Shown here piece after piece: positions 30,121 to 41,154 of a stretch of 64,000 nt of DNA. The notes under the pieces were generated by a model. The model did no database searches, had not been told where the DNA came from, and saw nothing but the letters and a program-made list of their open reading frames with translations. The DNA comes from Fragum whitleyi (taxonomy: Eukaryota > Mollusca > Bivalvia > Cardiida > Cardiidae). The position numbers were made by a program, and so were the translations under genes. Each line of letters starts with the position of its first letter. The stretch's first letter is position 1. The stretch is from the NCBI GenBank assembly GCA_948146395.1, contig OX411549.1, positions 32,324,693 to 32,388,692 of the forward strand. The letters run 5' to 3'.

Positions 30121-30259
30121 GATTTATAAAATAGAGCTTTAAAAAAAGGATCTTTACGCAGGAGGAAGACAAAAGCTGGTCACCGTGAGAGGTTTTGTGC
30201 CTGTATAGGATTATTTAGACATGCTTAGATGGATCGGGTCTATTTAGGCTGCGCGGACT

Positions 30260-30297
<38 letters not shown>

Positions 30298-30548
30298 GAA
30301 AGAGAAATGTCATTCTACCTTAATGTTCATTTCTTTTTGAGCTAGCAAACCACGCGACATCGCTAACCGAGGGTCACATTTAGAAATTCTTCAAAAATCA
30401 ACAACAGCAACAAAAATCCGCCCATCTAAGTGCACAAAGTTTCGATCCTAGTCAACCTGCGCAGTCCGACTAGGATCGAAACTTTGTGCACATAGGAGAT
30501 GATCCATTTTTGCCAGAGAGAGAGAAAAGAGAGAGAGAAAAGAGTGAG

Positions 30549-30600
<52 letters not shown>

Positions 30601-30830
30601 TAGAGGTACATTAGTGAAATAGAGCTTTTTTAAAAAGGATCTTTACGCACGAGGAGGACAAAAGATTGTCAATGTGAGAGGTTTTGTTCCTGTATAGGAT
30701 TATCTAGACATACTTAGATGGATCGGGTCTGTTAAGACTGCCCAGACTTATTTCTTTTTCTTGAAAGAGAAATGTCATTCTACCTTGATGTTCATTTCTT
30801 TTTGAGCTAGCAAATCATGCAACACCACCA
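30005..30830 (+). repeat. Diverged tandem duplication of about 415 bp
   Basis: 30013-30360 and 30429-30810 align in order: AAGTGCACAAAGTTTCGA, GGATCTTTACGCA, GAGGTTTTGT, GATGGATCGGGTCT, GAGAAATGTCATTCTACCTT, TTTCTTTTTGAGCTAGCAAA. The copies differ by substitutions, by a 31-base T run in the first (30263-30293) and by a (GA)n run in the second (30518-30594). Confidence 0.75.
30518..30594. repeat. (GA)n microsatellite
   Basis: GA dinucleotides, interrupted early by AAAAG and TGAGTGCG, then about 20 uninterrupted units ending in GGGGGGG. Confidence 0.9.
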
Positions 30831-30839
30831 AAAAATTAC

Positions 30840-31810
30840 TAAAACTTATACATGTATAGTTATCATAAATTGATCAGATTTCACAGATGTTCCCTTGTTG
30901 CATGACTCAGGTACACGTTAATGAAACACTACAGTCACGAATTTCAACAGCGGGGGCTACCAAAACCTCGAAACTCCAACTAGTTACAGCTGCACTTACG
31001 GGCTTTTTGTGGTCCATCATTGTCATGCAAATTTCAATGCAGTTATTGTTTTGCATATACGATATTATCATCCTTTCAATTGTTTGCACTTTACAAAGGG
31101 AAATTAAATCTACCAAATGCATGGGGCTTTATGACAATTGCGATATAATCCTTTCAATTATTCATTACGCTGACTTTCCGAAATTTTGTATGGGATTCTC
31201 TTATATCATATCGATATATTGGCAAGGATCTGCGTCGCGAATGGATTACAAGATTTTCTTTGCAGAATCTTGTTATACGTGGATTACATTTTCATGGATA
31301 TTTTATACTAAACCACGAAAGAAATGTCGCATTATTTGGACCTGTAGAAAAAAAAAACTGTCTAAAAACTGAGAGACTTTGGCGTTCTTTCGTGGCAATA
31401 GATTTAACTGCAATCCAAGAAAAGAAAAAAATGTCCCTTTGGTCAAGTTTTTACCCAACTCGTTTCAAAATCTGATAACAAGGTTTTTGAACGTTCTTGC
31501 ACTGAAATCAACCAAGTTTTTGCGAAGGATATCAGTTATTCACATAAAGCCTTAGCACAGTTAAATGACATAAACGGCTCGTATTGGTAAGGAAGACATC
31601 TAACATTGGGAACATTTGATTTTTAGCGCTGATTTATGGAAGTCTTAATTATGTGACTTTTTTGTAGTTCATTGTACGTTTTCAAGGTACAGAGTAGTAT
31701 AATATGGGCTGATTTGAAAAAAAAAAAGTCATACAAAATAAGCATTTAAGATAGAGCAGAGTATAAACTTTATACATTAATAAAAGGTGGTTATGAAGGA
31801 CAGGATATTA
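30840..31810. other. Intergenic; open frame of 161 codons without recognised domain
   Basis: A plus-strand open frame spans 30887-31372. It has no recognisable family and no clear splice or coding signature, with open frames on the other strand of the same stretch. It is left uncalled as a gene. Confidence 0.3.
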
Positions 31811-31814
31811 TCAA

Positions 31815-32169
31815 ACTTAATGGTAGTGGACACTGTTAAGTACGAAACGTCCTCAACCGAAGCGTAGCTGAAAAATATCCGTCGTGAGCTGGCCTCGGAC
31901 CCTCGAGATCTTCTTTGGCTCAGTGGTTAGCGCATTGGACTTGTAAACCAAAAATTGAATATTGTTGTCCGCGTGGGTTCGAGGCTGGCTCACGACGGAT
32001 AGTATTCAGGTATGCTTCGGTTGAGGACAGTTCGTACGACACACCCATAAATGTTTTAAAACATTTCTGAACTCGAGCTCTTCGACAATGTTAACCGAGG
32101 TTTCCTAATAAAACCATTAGGAAACATCGGTTAACACAGGTGAAGCTCATTACGGGTCCACTACCTTAA
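31815..32169. repeat. Family F foldback element interrupted by a second element
   Basis: The left end TTAATGGTAGTGGACA and right end ATTACGGGTCCACTACCTTAA are the family F termini. The centre ACCGAGGTTTCCTAATAAAA...TAGGAAACATCGGTTAAC is intact, but about 210 bases of unrelated sequence sit in the left arm. Confidence 0.65.
31836..32048 (+). mobile_element. tRNA-like sequence enclosed by inverted repeats of about 48 bp
   Basis: The left arm has CCTCAACCGAAGC...ATCCGTCGTGAGC and the right arm GCTCACGACGGAT...GCTTCGGTTGAGG. Between them 31910-31995 reads like a tRNA: TTTGGCTCAGTGGTTAGCGC (box A) and GTGGGTTCGAGGCTGGCTC (box B region). Acceptor pairing is poor. It is inserted in a family F element. 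Confidence 0.7.
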
Positions 32170-32910
32170 TATCCCTAGTGATAAGATCACAAGGGATATA
32201 CGTAACACGTTTGATATTTTTTATCATCTCCCGTATTATCACTTGTTCTTGCTTCCTATGATTTTAAGGGGACTGATAAAATAGAAATGAATTGATTGCT
32301 CAAGAAAATTTATTTACTATTACATGTATCTTACAATGCACCAGTTGAATTATTTTCGAAGTGCACATGTTTCTTAAAACATTTCTGATACTTGTCAAGC
32401 CAATGTGGAATCGTGTCTCCTGAATAAAGAATTGTAATCGCGACTTTTTGTTTAATAATGATGATATTATGTGTAAGGCGTGTGAAGAACAATACTTGCC
32501 TGTAATGATAACGGAAAGATACAACCGTAAGATGTCACACGAAAATGGACAATCTTGTAAGTGCAAAAATTGTAGACTCTGGCCAGACTGCACGATAGGG
32601 AAATGCTTGTCTTCGAAACAGAAATTATAACGGAGCAACGTTTCAAAAGCTTTAAAATGATACATGGGTATGTGCTATTTAAGTCTATGCAGTAATTCTA
32701 TTTATTTATTAAAATTTTAGTAATGATTACGACGTTTCTTTAGGATAGGCTATACTTTCTAGAATGTCTTGTCATTTTAATGGCGGTGCATAGCGACATT
32801 ATTTTTCAAAAATATTTTTCACCTATATCACTATAAAAGGTTAAGTTCAAGCTTTATCAGTTCGGCCTTTGTTATCATTTTAGGTTATAATTTCGTTCGC
32901 ACCGATAAAC
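32170..32910. other. Intergenic, nothing recognised
   Basis: Overlapping open frames on both strands (32300-32665 minus, 32448-32630 plus) show no domain and cannot both be coding. Neither is called. Confidence 0.35.
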
Positions 32911-32914
32911 GTTT

Positions 32915-33242
32915 GACCCGTCTGGCTAAAAGGGGTCATATTTGAATTTCGCTATCCAGCCGGAGTCGAACAAAACAAAATCTCTGTATAATATACGAAG
33001 ACCTAGGCATTTCGATTCGGGTCGGCCCATGCAGTTTGCGAAGTCAGCCTTGCATTTTTGAAAGATTAGACGTCCACGACGTTTTTTATAAAATGGTCCC
33101 TCGCTTTGCACACTTACGCGCAAAGCCGGGAACCATTTTAAAACGTTCGAAACGTTGTTTGTTTTGTGAACGCTGGGATTGCCACACTCAACATTTTCCC
33201 TCCTTACATAAATGGTCTTTTTGCGTGACGTGTTACAAATAA
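32915..33242. repeat. Family A-like element with an internal foldback
   Basis: It opens TTTGACCCGTCTGGCTAAAA and closes GTCTTTTTGCGTGACGTGTTAC. The interior foldback is AAAATGGTCCCTCGCTTTGC...GCAAAGCCGGGAACCATTTT. Confidence 0.55.
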
Positions 33243-33588
33243 ATGTACTTAAAACAAGATGTAATTGATTAATCTTTAAGGAAGTTAATGAAAGTTGGAT
33301 TCAAAAATATGCAGGACAGGCACCGTTTCATTGGAATTTGGTGGTATCAAGAAGTGATTTCGTTACTTAGTAAATCGTGTGGTAAAATTTAAAGATGGAG
33401 GTAAGATTCTTAGATAGATCGGATCGTTGTCTTTTTCTGTGGATCGTGAAGGAATAGGAATTTAATGGGGTAGAATAGATATTAGTTTGTTTATTTATAA
33501 TGGCAAAGGAAAATAATGACAAATATCTCCGAATGACAGTTCTCAACTATCGATTTCATTATTACATTAGAAATCATCATCTTTATAA

Positions 33589-33871
33589 AGATTGATTGAT
33601 TGATTGAATGGAGTTTAACGCCGCTTTCAACATTATTTCAGTTATATCGCTGCGGCTGGAGCACCTAACAATGGATTCCTGGAATTTCGCTCACCAGTAC
33701 AACCATCACATCCTTTCCTAGCATCCAGATGCTATCTCACATAGGTCTACGATTATCAACCCATTGGTGAGAGACAAATAGTCGGAAAGAATGAGTGCCG
33801 TTGTCGGGGATCGAACCCGGGACCTCTAGATTGACAATCCGACGCGCTACCAACTGCTCTATGACGGCGGC
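33589..33871 (-). mobile_element. SINE family beta, full length
   Basis: Minus-strand head GCCGCCGTCATAGAGCAGTT, box B CGGGTTCGATCCCCG, body GATGCTAGGAAAGGATGTGA, and tail GTTAAACTCCATTCAATCAA with short ATCA repeats. Confidence 0.85.
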
Positions 33872-34150
33872 ATGTCTCCAAACAAAGAGATACAGACTAG
33901 CTTGCAAGAGATATCCCCTTTCTGGTCCGTATTTTAAGAGGTTTCAGACGCCATTTTCAAATGGTGTAAATCTAACACTTTTTGTCTTTTGCAGAAAAAG
34001 AAACATTGTGGGCAATGAAGAAATAGTTCACATTTTTTTTTTCAAATGCTATCTTCAGGGGGCATCAAAAAGTGCAAATGCCTAGGTCAAAGCCGACGGT
34101 ACGTTTTTTTGTTGTTGTTGTTGTTTTGTTTTTTTTTACACTAAAGTATA

Positions 34151-34410
34151 TGTGACCCGTTGCGCGAAAAGGGACCATCTGGGAACTCCGTAAGAAAATA
34201 TCTGAAAAAAAGATAGATTCTAGCACAGGTCAACTAGATGCCACATTTCAAAAATTCTTTCACAGGAAGATAGATTGATCATTCTAGATTCAGAAAATAA
34301 GCAAAGTCGAAAAGTTTTGACCCTAGTCAGTCTGCGCAATCCGCGTAGTCTGACTAGGGTCGTCGCTTTACGCACCACCCAGATGGTCCCTTTTCGCTTG
34401 ACGGGTCACA
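34151..34410. mobile_element. Family A MITE, complete
   Basis: The ends TGTGACCCGTTGCGCGAAAA and TTTTCGCTTGACGGGTCACA are imperfect inverted repeats extending about 32 bp into GGGACCATCTGG. TA is present directly outside both ends. The internal hairpin is GACCCTAGTCAGTCTGCGCA...CTGACTAGGGTC. Confidence 0.8.
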
Positions 34411-34551
34411 TAATAGGTTTCTGTGCGTTCTGTAATTTAACAATAGGTCAAGAGTCGTCTAAAAGGTTGATTGGCAACATTAAAACCAAGGTCAATATTG
34501 TAAGCTCAGGGTCTTATCTCTTATTAAATTTTATCAAATTTTGTATCAGTC

Positions 34552-34715
34552 TTAAGGTAATGGACCCGTAATAGTTCCGCAACATTTTGGTACTCATGAT
34601 CTTTCACAATGTTGACCGAGGTTTCCTAATGAAGATCATTAGGAAACCTCGGTTAACACCGGTAAAGTTTATGTCTTCCGAAATGTTGCGGAACAATAAC
34701 GGGTCCACTACCTTA
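34552..34715. mobile_element. Family F foldback MITE with TTAA edges, best copy
   Basis: TTAAGGTAATGGACCCGTAA at one end and TTACGGGTCCACTACCTTAA-type sequence at the other. The arms run almost the whole length, with the centre GAGGTTTCCTAATGAAGATC. TTAA at both edges is the target preferred by piggyBac-type transposases. Confidence 0.8.
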
Positions 34716-34875
34716 ATATTTCGGATGTTTGCGATCCTTATTTTAGTGTGACAATATTTCATATCAAGCAGGAAATACCGGTTATTTCTAAACAGTAATA
34801 AAGGTATATATGACATCGATGTCACGTATTGTTTGAATAAACCGGTTTGAAACAGCATCATTTTTCTTCTGAGTT

Positions 34876-35180
34876 ACTGTTAAGAACATCGTGTTAATTG
34901 ACAAGATGAATGCTTTTTGAATGATTTTGGAATTAAATTGAATGAGAGTGTGGAGCGACGTGTTCGTGAAATTCAAGGAGGGTAATCCAATAACGCTAAT
35001 TTTGTTTAAGATGAACAAAATAAGCGATTTTATTACCTCCCTTTAATAAAATGTGCATACAGGTTCTACGAATGTCTTTCTATGGCTTCACTAACCTATC
35101 TTACGCTGACAAAATTCAATTATGTCTGCGAAATCGTGGATTTTATCTACCGATTTTTATTTTAAATGTACAGTGTTTGA
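34876..35180. repeat. Family E element, right-truncated
   Basis: The left end is ACTGTTAAGAACATCGTGTT; the centre is GGGTAATCCAATAACGCTAA...TTATTACCTCCCTTTAATAA. The right third is missing or unrecognisable. Confidence 0.6.
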
Positions 35181-35189
35181 TATCGTTTT

Positions 35190-36125
35190 AAATTCTGGTT
35201 TCCGCCTTTTTTCTTGATGGACACCAAAATGTTTCCCTACGATCTGTCGATGTAGTGTAGGTAGACATGTAGGTCAAGAGTCTTCTTAGTGGTTGGCTGG
35301 CAACATCAAGCAAGTTCAATATCGTAAGTTAAAGGTCTTATCTCTTACCGGCTTTTATCAACTTTTGTATCATACTTTATATTGCAAATGTATGCGATCC
35401 TTATTTTAGTGTGACACATTTTCATTTCAAAGAGGAAATAATTACTTAAACGCAAAAAAGGTATACGTTAGTTATCCTTTGATTTATTAGGTTTTTTATC
35501 TTTTGAATTATTAAGGTTTTTTAATAAAAAAACCTTTTTTTTTTTTGGAAGTTAAAAGACTATTTCAATATTCTCTTTGCGCGAAATACACTACCATCCA
35601 GACAACACTATTTAAGAGTGGTAAAATCTCAAAGAGGTAATAGACGACTGTTTAAGTTGACAGTTTATAGTTTAAAACGTTTGTCTTTTTCGGGAGAAAA
35701 GAATATGAACAATGGAGAAATTGCAAGAATCAAGCAATTTTTCCACAATGACTTTTTTCTCTCTTTTTTTTCATATTTCTCAATGGACGCCGTTATTTTT
35801 CAAGGGCCTTCTGTCATTGGTGATATAGGTCAAGATCGCTTTAACCACTCTGACTACAAAATTTACCACTGGTCAAATTTCTGAAAGGTCACAAGAAAGT
35901 CTTGGTTGATAAAGCTTTTCTTTTAATTTTTTTTTTCTTTTTTGAAGAAAACACTGTGGATAATTAATAACTTGCTTGAAACCAGCATTTTTTCTACATT
36001 TTTCAAATTTTTCCCAATTACTCGAATCAAACAAATTCTTCATTATCCATATTTTTTTCCTTTTCTTTCAATTACCTGTTTCTTTTTCTCAATGAACGTC
36101 GATATGATTCACTACGTTCAATGTG
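35190..36125. other. Intergenic, nothing recognised
   Basis: It contains a small foldback GAAATTGCAAGAATCAAGCAATTTTT near 35717 and T-rich runs. No gene. Confidence 0.4.
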
Positions 36126-36131
36126 GTCTAA

Positions 36132-36942
36132 TAGGGCTGTCACACATTAACGTTTTTGGCCAGCGTGTGCGGAACGTGTTGGACTTTTAATGACACGCTG
36201 CGAACACGTCGGGTACGCTATATATGGACGCGTTCCGCACACGCTACGAACACGCTGTGATACGCTGACACACGTTGGGGATACGCTGAGTATCTCGAAA
36301 AATTTTGTGCATGCACAAAATTTCTCAGCGTGTTCATAACGTGTTCTAGCGTATAGCAGAGTTTTTGGCATTAATGAAATATCTTTAAGGGACTCCCTGT
36401 CTTCGCCTTAAGTAAAACCATCGAAATTTTATTTTGACGAGCAGTTTCCTCCCGTTTAGTAATATTCTTTGATTTTAAAAAAAAAATCAGAAGATTTTGT
36501 CAATCTGAAACTCATATTGTTTTGCAATAAGCATGGCAACAAGTGTATGTTTAATACTTTTAACTATGTGTAAGGGCCGGTGGCCTATCTATTTAATATA
36601 AGAAATGGTTTGAAATTGTAATTATATGCCTGTAGAATTTATAAATTTACAATCTCCAACACGCTACGAACACGTTGGTTGCGCGTTACAAACACGTTCC
36701 GAGGACGTTGGTGACACACTTTAGAACGCTAGTATACGCTAGCAACACGTTCTTGACACGTTACTGACGCGTTATTCACACGTTCATGATCGCTATGAAC
36801 GCGCTACAAGCGCGTTACGATTTAAGCGCGCTACGACTTGGCAAAAAGAATAAGTATGTCAGCGTATTCCGACGTTTTTACAGACTCAGTCGTTTTCTCA
36901 AACGCACACTTCGGCTAAAACGTTGAGGTGTGACAGGGCCAT
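36132..36942. mobile_element. 811-bp DNA element filled with ACACGTT/CACGCT repeats
   Basis: Ends TAGGGCTGTCACACATTAAC and GTTGAGGTGTGACAGGGCCA are inverted repeats of about 27 bp including the adjoining CGTTTT. Both halves are dense in degenerate 10-12 bp words such as AACACGCTACGA, ACACGTTC and GCGCGTTAC, in direct and inverted order. No coding capacity. Confidence 0.7.
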
Positions 36943-37147
36943 AAGCGGTTGGGTATATATTAAGAACAAGTTCAATTTTGTTAGTTCAGGGTCTAATATC
37001 TTATGTGCTTTCAAAAAAGATGTATCCGGTACTGATTTTAGTTTGACATAATTTCGTTTCACAGAGGAGATAATTTTTTAAAAGGGAATAAAGGTAAATG
37101 TTAGTTACCTAATGAACTATCCGGTTTTTAGAACTATGTTTTTTCAT

Positions 37148-37583
37148 ACAGTTGAAACATCGTGAAATTGACAAAGTGAATGATTTTGAAATTAATTAGG
37201 AATGAAATTGATTGAGTGTGGAGCGATTTTTGAGTGAACTTAATGGGAGGTCATCCAATATCGCAAATTTTGTTCAGGATGAACAAAATTAGCAATATTG
37301 ATTACCTCCCTTTAATAAAATATGCATACAAGTTCTATAGATAGCTTCCTATTTCTTCAAGAACCTATTAGACGCTTACAATTTGAACAATGTCAATGAA
37401 ATCGCGATTTTCTCTATCAAAGTTTAATTTGAATGACGTTGTTAATTTTATATTTTTTCAATGCGTTTCAACGTTTTTGAATTGTTTGAGTGAGTGTTTA
37501 GAATGAATGAATGGAACGCTTAGTGAGCGATTAAGAATAGTTTTGATTGAGGTGAATGTCAATTTCACGATGTAACTAATTGT
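37148..37583. mobile_element. Family E MITE, full length
   Basis: The left end is ACAGTTGAAACATCGTGAAA and the right end TTTCACGATGTAACTAATTGT. The central palindrome is TCGCAAATTTTGTTCAGGAT...GAACAAAATTAGC, inside GGAGGTCATCC...TTACCTCCC. Confidence 0.75.
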
Positions 37584-37690
37584 AAATAAGAGTCATGGCC
37601 ATTTTCTGTGTGCATTTCCCGATCAGCATTTATCTCATATATGAAGCAACAAAAATATTTCGAAGAATGTCTTAGGGATTCTTTCCTTAA

Positions 37691-37853
37691 ATCTTCTTCT
37701 TCTTCTTCTTCTTCTTCTTCTTCTTCTTCTTCTTCTTCTTCTTCTTCTTCTTCTTCTTCTTCTTCTTCTTCTTCTTCTTTTTCTTCTTTTTCTTCTTCTT
37801 CTTCTTCTTCTTCTTCTTCTTCTTCTCCTTCTTCTTTTTTTTCTTCTTCTTCT
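37691..37853. repeat. (CTT)n / (AAG)n trinucleotide repeat
   Basis: About 163 bases of TTC/CTT units, uninterrupted for the first 90 or so. Long poly-Ser, poly-Glu and poly-Lys open frames here are products of the repeat and not genes. Confidence 0.95.
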
Positions 37854-38271
37854 CGATATCCCTCCTCTTTGGCTTCGTTTTCACCTCGCTCGCTTACATT
37901 GTTTGAAAAAGTAAGTGATTGTTTCACACCAGATTTTAGAGAAAGATATCTGTTTATTCCATAAAATACTAGCAAAGTAAATGGAGGCCAAAACTCTAAA
38001 AAATCTTAAGTTGACACCACAGCATTGATGACATCTCCATTTTTTATTATTATTTTTTTTTTTTTTTCATTTTTGCGATATTATAATTTAATGGCTTTGT
38101 TACTTTCAGCTTCCGGTCATTACTTCGATTGGCTTCCGCTAAATTGATTGACACCTCAGCCGCTTTTTGTCATCGAAAAAACATGTTTACATCTGTGTAT
38201 GATATGGTAGGCGAAAGCATCAAAACAATTTTTACAAACAATATATTACTTGTCACATATACAAGAGGGCC

Positions 38272-39537
38272 ATAGTGGCCCTTTATCGCTCACCTGAATT
38301 AATAATAAAATGTTCAATGTTTTTCTTAATTTTGTCCCTGCGACCTAATTTTTGACCCGACTTGACCCAATTTTTAACTTGTCTGAGATTTCATCAAGAT
38401 AATCATTACGACAAATTTTCAAGTTGATTGGGATAAAAATATTGCATCTAGAGTATCCACAAAGTTTTTCTGAAGTTTGATCCTGTGACCTAGTTTTTGA
38501 CATTACTTGACCAAATTTCGAACTTGCGTAAGATTTCATCAAGTTAATAATTCTGACCAATTTTCAGGTTGATTGGGCTAAAAATATGGCCTCTAGAGTA
38601 TCCACAAAGTTTTTCTAAGATTTGATCCTGTGACCTAGTTTTTGACAATACTTGAACCAATTACTAACTTGTCCGCCATCACATCAAGATAATCACTCTG
38701 ACCAGTTTTCAGGTTTATTGGGCTAAAATTATGGCCTTTAGAGTGTCCACAAGGTTTTTTTTAAGATTTAACCCCTGACCTACTTCTGATCCCACTTGAT
38801 CTAATTTCGAAGTTGTCCGAGATTTCATCAAGATAATAATTCTGACTAATTTACGGGTTGATTGGGTTAAAAATATGGCCTATAGAGCGTCCACGAGGTT
38901 TTTCTTAATTTTGACCCCGTGACCCAATTTCAAACTTGTCCGAGATTTCATCAAGATAATCATTCTGTCAAATTTTCAGGTTGATTAGGTTAAAAATATG
39001 GCCTATAGAATGTCCACCATTTTTTTTTTTAATTTTGACCCCGTAACCTGGTTTTTTACCCCATTTCGAACTTGTCCGAGATTTCATCAAGATAATTATT
39101 TTGACCAATTTTCAGGTGAATAGGCTAAAAATATGGCCTCTAGAGTGTCCACAAGGTTTTTCTAAGATTTCACCCAGTGACCTAGTTTTTGACCCAAATT
39201 GATCCAATTTCGAAATTGTCCGAGAATTCATCAAGATAATCATTCTGACTAATTTTCAGGTAAATTTGGCAAAAAATATGGCCTCAAGAGTGTCCACCAT
39301 TTTTTCTTAATTTTGACCCCGTGACCTGGTTTTTGACTCCACTTGACCCAATTTCAAACTTGTCCGAGGTTCTATCAGGATAATCATTTTGACCAATTTT
39401 CAGGTTGATTTGGCTAAAAATATGGCGTCTTGAGTGTGCATAAGGTTTTTCCTAGATTTGACCAAGTGACCTAGTCTTTGACCCCCACTTGATCCAATTT
39501 CTAAGTTGTCCGAGATTTCATCAAGATAATCATTCTC
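38272..39537 (-). mobile_element. Helentron-like element, 145-bp family, 5'-truncated
   Basis: On the minus strand the 3' end is TCAGGTGAGCGATAA, hairpin AGGGCCACTATGGCCCT, then CTCTTG before T. About nine diverged 145-bp units follow (ATTTCATCAAGATAATCATT on the plus strand). The 5' terminus is missing; the array stops at 39537 against unrelated sequence (ATGGGCGTAGCCAGGA). Confidence 0.8.
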
Positions 39538-39649
39538 ATGGGCGTAGCCAGGACTTTGATGTTTTTACGCATTTCGAAGGCGACCACCAAAGAAAAAATA
39601 GGGTAAAGGCGACTAATGTCGCCCACCCGCTCTCCGTTAATATAATTTG

Positions 39650-39725
39650 AGCGTTGGTGAATAATCAAACATCGTAACTACAGCTTGAATAAGCTGTAGT
39701 TTCGATGTTATGATCATTCATCAAC
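39650..39725. repeat. Foldback element, ACTACAGCTT core
   Basis: GTTGGTGAATAATCAAACAT...ACTACAGCTTGAATAAGCTGTAGT...CATTCATCAAC folds back over about 34 bp per arm. The core also occurs at 9798-9825. Confidence 0.65.
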
Positions 39726-41070
39726 GAGATTTTGAAAGAGGATTTATTTGTATTACGCAATTGCGTAAAGTGCGTAATGGGAGCTTAAAAAACGTATAAA
39801 TATATAGTTCATATTAATTTTAATAATTTGCCCATAAATTCTTCGATACTTTCACTTTTAACTAACATGTCATAGAAATTCAAAATACCCGCTCCTATGG
39901 TTCAAAGTTCTTCAAGATTCGCAACAGTTGGTTGTGACTCTCGGTTATTTAGGCCGCAGACTATATGCTTAAAACTATACGCCAATAGTATATATTATGT
40001 ATATCATAACATAAAAAAGAAGTTTATAATTCAGCTCAGTTAGTATTACATTGATGGGACCCGAAATTCTCTACCAGTCGAAGTCGTCACGAAATGGATT
40101 TACGACCAAAAATGATAAACCATACCATATCTAGAACAAAAAATCCAGCACGGTCCTATTACTAACTCACCCTGATATTTACCAACGCGATCGTAACGTA
40201 CGCCCGATCTCAAAATTCTATGCAAGTTTGCAATTAAAAGATTATAAATTACACTGTCTACAAATTATAATGAACCCTTGTATCACGCCATTTTCAAATT
40301 GCAGAGCTGTCAGAAGGATGCAATTCTTCAAAAAGAGTAAATTGAACCTTAGTCAGCACTATTTCTTTAAAAGACTATTAACATCTGACTGGATTGTCCA
40401 TACGAAGTAACACCGGTGAAAGTAAACGTCCACCATTGAAAAATCTCCAATCGAAAATAAACATGATTAACGTAAATTTTTTATTGACTGTATAATGTAC
40501 CATTATTTTGATAAAATTAGACAAGAAATGAATCTCGTGAGATGGCCAGTTGTCTAACCACATAAAATGATTGATTGCCAACTACCAAACGTATATGAAG
40601 AGTTTAAATCCAGTGTTTTAATACTCGCTGTATGAAAATGCTAATGAACATATTGTACATGTATCAAATTTCTTCACGTGATGCATACATACAATTGCAT
40701 ATTGTTTCTTTTTTGTTGAGTTAAATATGATATAAAAGGGGAATTAGTGCATTATAATGTATTTTTAATAATCCAATTTTACTTGCATGAAAAGATATGT
40801 GTAGTTGCACCATGGGATGTAATAGCCTACATTGCTGGTTTGTATTTCATTTTATTTTTTTTTATTTATTTAAGATGTGACCTGTCACGTGAATTAGAGC
40901 TATTGGGTTACTCTGTCTAATAGTCGTTTGACAAAATTTTTGATCCTGCAGAGATTATCCAAAAGTCGGGTTCCTAAGATACAGTAAAACTTGTACGGGA
41001 CCGACAAAAAGCGGTCGTTGAAGAAACCGACTGCCTTATACACGTTTTGTTTGCAATTAAGAAACATAAC
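39726..41070. other. Intergenic, nothing recognised
   Basis: No supported gene. GATGTGACCTGTCACGTGA at 40875 may be a scrap of a family A end. Confidence 0.4.
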
Positions 41071-41072
41071 TT

Positions 41073-41151
41073 CAGCCGGGAATCGAACCCACGCTGTCGA
41101 ACTTCAATCGATTTGAAGTCAGGTGCTCTACCGATTGAGCTTATCGGGCTG
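41073..41151 (-). repeat. SINE alpha head (tRNA-like) alone
   Basis: The minus strand begins AGCCCGATAAGCTCAATCGG and has box B GTGGGTTCGATTCCCG. The acceptor ends and anticodon stem do not pair as in a working tRNA, and no SINE body is attached. Confidence 0.6.
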
Positions 41152-41154
41152 ACC

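Noticed and set aside
30887..31475. Overlapping open frames of 161 and 71 codons
   Set aside because: No domain, no splice or promoter context, and composition like the surrounding intergenic DNA.
37565..37975. Open frames coding poly-Glu, poly-Ser or poly-Lys
   Set aside because: They are translations of a (CTT)n/(AAG)n microsatellite in different frames.
41073..41151. tRNA gene on the minus strand
   Set aside because: Acceptor and anticodon stems are mispaired; it matches the head of the SINE at 5646-5924.
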